From: RFTU01 sp046094505 | GTDB taxonomy: Bacteria > Pseudomonadota > Gammaproteobacteria > Burkholderiales > Burkholderiaceae_C | Assembly (NCBI GenBank): GCA_046094505.1 | Contig: JBJTHN010000032.1 | Location: 1-52,050, forward strand | DNA length: 52,050 bases | Direction of reading: 5' to 3' | Shown: piece after piece, positions 51,194 to 52,050 of the stretch | Layout: each line of letters opens with the position of its first letter | How positions within the stretch are numbered: position 1 is the first letter of the stretch | Made by a program: the position numbers and the translations under genes | Notes under the pieces: generated by a model | The model's database searches: none | What the model was told of the DNA's origin: nothing | The model's input: the letters and a program-made list of their open reading frames with translations, nothing else

Positions 51194-51242
51194 CCGCCGT
51201 TGGGCGGGCTCGCCGAGGCGGAGGCAGCCCCCAGCAGGGCTG
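51194..51242 (+). repeat. Pair of short hairpins in the srkA-pseudogene gap
   Basis: CCGCC-GTTG-GGCGG (51194-51207), preceded by GGAG, and CAGCCC-CCAGCA-GGGCTG (51225-51242) lie in 248 bases without a gene. A tetranucleotide before a hairpin resembles REP elements, but I see no second copy in the window. The rest of this gap holds nothing I recognise. Confidence 0.35.
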
Positions 51243-51322
51243 TCCACAACCGCGCGGCGACGCTTGGCCGTGGCATGCGGAGCCGCAGAAGCCCCAGACG
51301 ATCAGTCCACCTTCCCCAAGGC

Positions 51323-51820
51323 CCCGGCCAGACTGGGGAGGTGTTGGTGCGTGGGGATTCGGTGATGGCCGGCTACTGGGGCAACCCGCAGGCCACGGCG
51401 CAGACCATACGCGACGGCTGGTTGTGGACCGGCGACATTGGCAGCCTCGATGAAGATGGCTTTCTGACACTCAAGGACCGCAGCAAGGATCTGATCATCA
51501 GCGGTGGCTCCAACATCTACCCACGTGAGGTTGAAGAGGTTTTGCCGCAGGCGCCGGGCGTGGCGGAAGTGGCGGTGGTGGGACGGCCCGATGCCTAGTG
51601 GGGAGAGACCGTGGTGGCCTTCGTGGTGCTGTCCCACACGCCGACACAGCCCCTTCCCGACCCCCGCACCCTGGACAACTGGTGCCTTCCGCACATCGCG
51701 CGCTTCCAGCGGCCCAAGCACTACGATTTCGTGGATGAACTGCCCAAGAACCACTACGGCAAAGTCCTCAAGCGTTCCCCGCGGGAGGCGCTGCCGGGCT
51801 ATCGGCTGCAGAGCATCTGA
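51323..51820 (+). pseudogene. Remnant of an AMP-forming acyl-CoA ligase
   Basis: Only the C-terminal third of an adenylate-forming ligase remains: TGEVLVRGDSVMAGYWGNPQ, then DGWLWTGDIGSLDEDGFL, DRSKDLIISGGSNIYPREVE and, after an in-frame TAG at 51596-51598, WGETVVAFVV and the end KNHYGKVLKRSPREALPGY with the catalytic lysine. The TAG replaces the usual acidic residue between GRPDA and WGE, a single-base change from GAG. There is no N-terminal half or P-loop. The reading frame continues upstream with unrelated sequence. The remnant reaches within about 200 bases of the next gene. Confidence 0.85.
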
Positions 51821-51871
51821 CCGTCGGGCGGCGGGCCCCTGCGTACAACCCTGGTCCGGGTGTTGGCAATG

Positions 51872-51883
51872 ATTGACGTCAAT
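51872..51883. promoter_or_regulatory. Perfect 12-bp palindrome, candidate operator
   Basis: ATTGACGTCAAT is an exact palindrome in the gap before the last gene. A second TTGAC (51889-51893) starts 16 bases after the first; either could be a -35 box. The regulator is not known. Confidence 0.4.
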
Positions 51884-52027
51884 TTGGGTTGACATCCACA
51901 CTCCAGGCCAACCAGCCAGGAGAGGCGTCCGCGATTGGGCGCACAAACTGGCCAGCGGGGAATCGGGGCATCAGGGCATCTGGGCATCACCCGCACTCCG
52001 AGGCCTCAACCGACCAGAAGGACCCCC

Positions 52028-52050
52028 ATGACCATCGTCGACGCTTCCAC
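52028..52050 (+). CDS. Start of a gene running off the window
   Basis: An ATG at 52028 preceded by AGAAGGA reads MTIVDAS to the window edge. Only seven to eight residues are visible, so no function can be assigned. It lies downstream of the ligase remnant and a candidate operator. Confidence 0.55.

Noticed and set aside
51596..51598. TAG read as a recoded amino acid
   Set aside because: The gene lacks its N-terminal two thirds and there is no recoding signal; a nonsense mutation in a remnant is simpler.
1..52050. CRISPR arrays, tRNA or rRNA genes, prophage
   Set aside because: No regularly spaced repeats, no cloverleaf or rRNA signature and no phage structural genes were seen.

Overview
The window is high-GC, densely packed chromosomal DNA from a Gram-negative bacterium. 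Gene content and order point to a betaproteobacterium of the Burkholderiales, most like Comamonadaceae and relatives. Examples are ponA-pil-aroK-aroB-dgt, cyaY opposite lptM-lysA, rplM-rpsI-erpA beside anmK and tyrS, a GTG-started classical porin, Bug-type binding proteins and a full type II secretion operon. I saw no rRNA, tRNA, CRISPR array, prophage or complete insertion sequence. The genus cannot be fixed from what is visible.

Layout. (1) 1-7555, minus strand: the edge of a REP-associated (Y1/HUH) transposase, then in transcription order pilM, pilN, a pilO-pilP fusion, pilQ, aroK, aroB and a dGTPase-like gene. The pil genes overlap by ATGA junctions. They are unusually reduced: no coiled coil in PilN or PilO, PilO fused to a cut-down PilP, and PilQ without AMIN domains. 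(2) 7756-18566: PBP1A, frataxin (cyaY), lptM-lysA, a DppBCDF-type peptide ABC transporter without its binding protein, a porin, coq7 and an OsmC protein. (3) About 18685-20343: a candidate small RNA with an anti-Shine-Dalgarno-like loop and a perfect terminator, followed by ilvA. (4) 20340-31461: type II secretion, with gspC transcribed away from gspG-H-I-J-K-L-M-N-D-E-F; a 5'-nucleotidase follows. (5) 32396-43177: a Crp/Fnr regulator divergent from an uptake-and-activation cluster. That cluster holds a FAA1-like acyl-CoA ligase, LivG, LivH, LivM, a binding protein, LivF, a 100-residue unknown protein, a PaaK-like ligase with a changed P-loop, and a Bug-type binding protein. A Crp-type dyad lies in the divergent gap, 41.5 bases upstream of the predicted transcription start. 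(6) 43234-51074: a CDF metal exporter, tyrS, an M23 peptidase, anmK, erpA, rplM-rpsI and the stress kinase srkA. (7) 51075-52050: hairpin-rich DNA, a decayed acyl-CoA ligase fragment with an in-frame TAG, a perfect 12-bp palindrome and the first codons of a gene that runs off the window.

How the genes work together. GspC-N and GspD-F form a nearly complete secretion machine; only the prepilin peptidase GspO is missing and must be encoded elsewhere. The small pil set sits where enterobacteria carry hofMNOPQ and may serve DNA uptake rather than full twitching pili. The Liv-type cluster combines import of a compound with CoA activation by two unrelated ligases. This suggests an organic acid (aromatic or fatty) as substrate rather than an amino acid, probably under the adjacent Crp/Fnr protein. 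Best candidates for something new: the PilO-PilP fusion and minimal pil locus, the Crp-type promoter of the uptake cluster with its unknown small protein, and the small RNA upstream of ilvA.
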